DNA of 64,000 nucleotides from Streptomyces sp. A0642 (GTDB lineage: Bacteria > Actinomycetota > Actinomycetes > Streptomycetales > Streptomycetaceae), in assembly GCF_004795105.1 (NCBI RefSeq), contig NZ_SSBL01000003.1, positions 1 through 64,000 on the forward strand, given 5' to 3'. Below, piece by piece: positions 62,477-64,000 of this stretch (its first letter is position 1; the number at the start of each line of letters is the position of its first letter). Under the pieces are notes generated by a model. It was given only the letters and a program-made list of their open reading frames with translations, did not search any database and was not told the DNA's origin. Position numbers and translations under genes: made by a program.

Positions 62477-63838
62477 TCAGGCGTCCAGCTCCAGCAGGGC
62501 ATCAGCGTGCGCGAGGCCGCTCTCGGCGGCGATCGAGTCCAGCGACTGTGCGTCACGCACCGGGGCGAACCGGACCGCGGGGCCGTCGGGCCCCGCCCCC
62601 GTCACCGCGCGGAACCCGTACACCGCGGGCCGCGGCAGGCTGTTGTAGGCCCACGGCGTGGAGAAGCAGTACGCGCCGGTGTCGTACAGCACCACGAAGT
62701 CGCCCGCCCGCAGTTCGGGCAGCTCCCGGGCGTGTGCGACGACATCCCCCGCGAAGCAGCAGGGCCCCGCGATGTCCTGGACGAGCGCCGGTCCGGCTTT
62801 CGGCAGACCTTCGGCGTCGAACGCGCCCACCCGCAGCGGCCGGGTCTCCGGCATGAAGACGGTACGGGTGGCGGTCTGCGCGCCGGCGTGGGTCAGGGCG
62901 ATCCGCCGGCCCCCGGCGTCCTTCGTGGACTCCACCAGCGCGCCGATGAAGCCGTGCTGCGCCATCAGCGACCGGCCGAACCCGGTGACGAGTTCGTACC
63001 GCCCGTCGAGCAGCCCCGGCACCGCCCGGCGCAGGGCGGCCACGTAGCCGGCGAACGGGGGACCAGCCGTCTCGCCGGCGGAGCCGGCCGGCAGACCGCC
63101 GCCGATGCCGAGGCCGGTGACCTGTCTGCGCCCGAGCCGGGTGTTGATCTCCTCGGCCAGCAGATACGTCTCGCCGACGCCCGCCGCGATCAGCTCCAGG
63201 GAACACCCCTGGGCACCGGTATGCGTGTGCAGACGGGTCAGCCACGGGTGTGCCGCGAAGGACTCCACCACCCGGTCGCGCGCGCCGGGATCGCGCAGCG
63301 CCACGCCGGGCTTGGAGGTGGCCGCGGCCGTGCTCGTCGCGTCGATGGCCCCGCCCCCGACCTGGGGGTTGACGCGGAGACCGATGACGGAGGCCGCGTC
63401 GGAGGGCCGAAGGGAAGCGATCCGGCGCACCTCGTCGAGGCTGTCGGCGTTGAGCGCCACACCGAGCGCCAGCGCCCGGCGGATCTCGTCACGCGTCTTG
63501 ACGGGGGAGTCGAGGACGATCTTCGCCGGTGCGAACCCGGCTTCGAGCGCGATCCGCAGTTCACCGGGGCTCGCGACCTCGCATCCCATGCCGCGATCCG
63601 CCAGGAGACGCAGCACCGGCACGAGGGAGGCGGCCTTCGCGGCGAAGGTGTGGAGCACCCCGGGCGCCTCGGCGAACGCCTCGTGGAGCGCGGCGACCGA
63701 GCCGCGTACGCCGTCCGTGTCGACGAATCCGGCGACGGGGCCGGCCTCGCCGAGCAGGCCGGCCGCGACGGCGTGGCGGACCGCCGCCGCGACACGCGCG
63801 GAGGAGGGCGAGGAGGCGGGCGAAGGGGAAAGGCTCAT
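62477..63838 (-). CDS. PLP fold-III decarboxylase (Orn/DAP/Arg decarboxylase family)
   Basis: This 453-residue protein has an alanine-racemase-like barrel with PLP Lys in LHTFAAKAASLVPVLRLL, MGCEVASPGELRIALEAGF, the His in LHTHTGAQG and the glycine loop GLGIGGGLP. The C-terminal beta-domain follows, with YDTGAYCFSTPWAYNSLP. The usual substrate-specificity segment does not allow a choice among diaminopimelate, ornithine or other amino acids. The ATG at 63838 is taken; an earlier in-frame ATG near 63892 follows a GGGGG sequence. Confidence 0.82.
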   Translation of the reverse strand: MSLSPSPASSPSSARVAAAVRHAVAAGLLGEAGPVAGFVDTDGVRGSVAALHEAFAEAPGVLHTFAAKAASLVPVLRLLADRGMGCEVASPGELRIALEAGFAPAKIVLDSPVKTRDEIRRALALGVALNADSLDEVRRIASLRPSDAASVIGLRVNPQVGGGAIDATSTAAATSKPGVALRDPGARDRVVESFAAHPWLTRLHTHTGAQGCSLELIAAGVGETYLLAEEINTRLGRRQVTGLGIGGGLPAGSAGETAGPPFAGYVAALRRAVPGLLDGRYELVTGFGRSLMAQHGFIGALVESTKDAGGRRIALTHAGAQTATRTVFMPETRPLRVGAFDAEGLPKAGPALVQDIAGPCCFAGDVVAHARELPELRAGDFVVLYDTGAYCFSTPWAYNSLPRPAVYGFRAVTGAGPDGPAVRFAPVRDAQSLDSIAAESGLAHADALLELDA

Positions 63839-64000
63839 GGCATCGGATGCGGTGATCGGTCGGCCCCCAGTCTCCGTCCCACAGGACGACATCGGTGCGG
63901 ACCCCCGGCCGGGCGGCCGGTGGACCGTACGGACCACGGCGAACCCGTCCGGTGAGGCGGACGGCGAACGGGACGAGCGGCGGATGCCGGGACCGTCCGG

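Overview
The window is high-GC actinobacterial DNA that reads as Streptomyces. Third codon positions are strongly G/C. GTG and TTG starts, 4-base start/stop overlaps and TAGGGT-type -10 boxes are common. The protein complement is typical of the genus: TetR, PadR, MarR and HxlR regulators, DUF1360, DUF1963 and DUF2252 proteins, DoxX, and IS110, IS630 and IS5-type transposase relics. No tRNA, rRNA or CRISPR array was seen. All family names come from reading motifs by eye. No database search was possible.

Positions 1-11149 are ordinary chromosomal genes. A TetR gene diverges from a PAP2-phosphatase/DMT-transporter pair across a dense operator array. A fadH-padR operon and a DoxX gene follow, then a diiron oxygenase paired with a ferredoxin-fused NADPH reductase, a DUF1360 gene and a second TetR gene.

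Positions 11272-23432 form one tightly packed plus-strand operon. It encodes a cellulose-synthase-like GT2 glycosyltransferase, GalE, UDP-glucose dehydrogenase, a UDP-glucuronate decarboxylase-type epimerase and a beta-helix lipoprotein. These are followed by a membrane PAS-GGDEF-EAL protein, an alpha-oxoamine synthase and a methyltransferase. It is best read as a c-di-GMP-linked exopolysaccharide locus with an attached small-molecule branch. A GH15 hydrolase converges on its end.

Positions 27 kb to 50 kb are a plastic region. Intact genes (methyltransferase, AI-2E permease, oxidoreductase with HxlR, LysR, IMPase-like with an NADP reductase, secreted beta-helix protein, glutaminase, DUF1963) sit among gene fragments. 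The fragments include IS630, IS110 and IS5 transposases, LacI, LuxR, LysR, an AMP ligase, a kinase, a WD40 protein, SMI1/KNR4 and other decayed immunity-type genes. Two kinds of MITE-like element are present, one of them in two copies (34.5 kb and 56.5 kb).

Positions 50015-56309 are the most unusual part: five neighbouring genes in two divergent arms, none with a signal peptide. They encode an NHL propeller-ricin lectin, a Pro/Lys-tailed small protein, a protein with the sequence pattern of an aerolysin-like beta-pore former, a probable beta-trefoil protein and a ricin-FG-GAP propeller protein. This looks like an undescribed lectin/propeller/pore-former system. A secreted FG-GAP protein with a hairpin leader lies next to it.

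Positions 59.4-64 kb return to conserved genes: panD with a structured leader that is duplicated in degenerate form at 30.4 kb, a frameshifted GNAT, an Asp/Glu racemase-like protein, a proline-rich peptide, a pair of overlapping MarR-type genes and a PLP fold-III decarboxylase.
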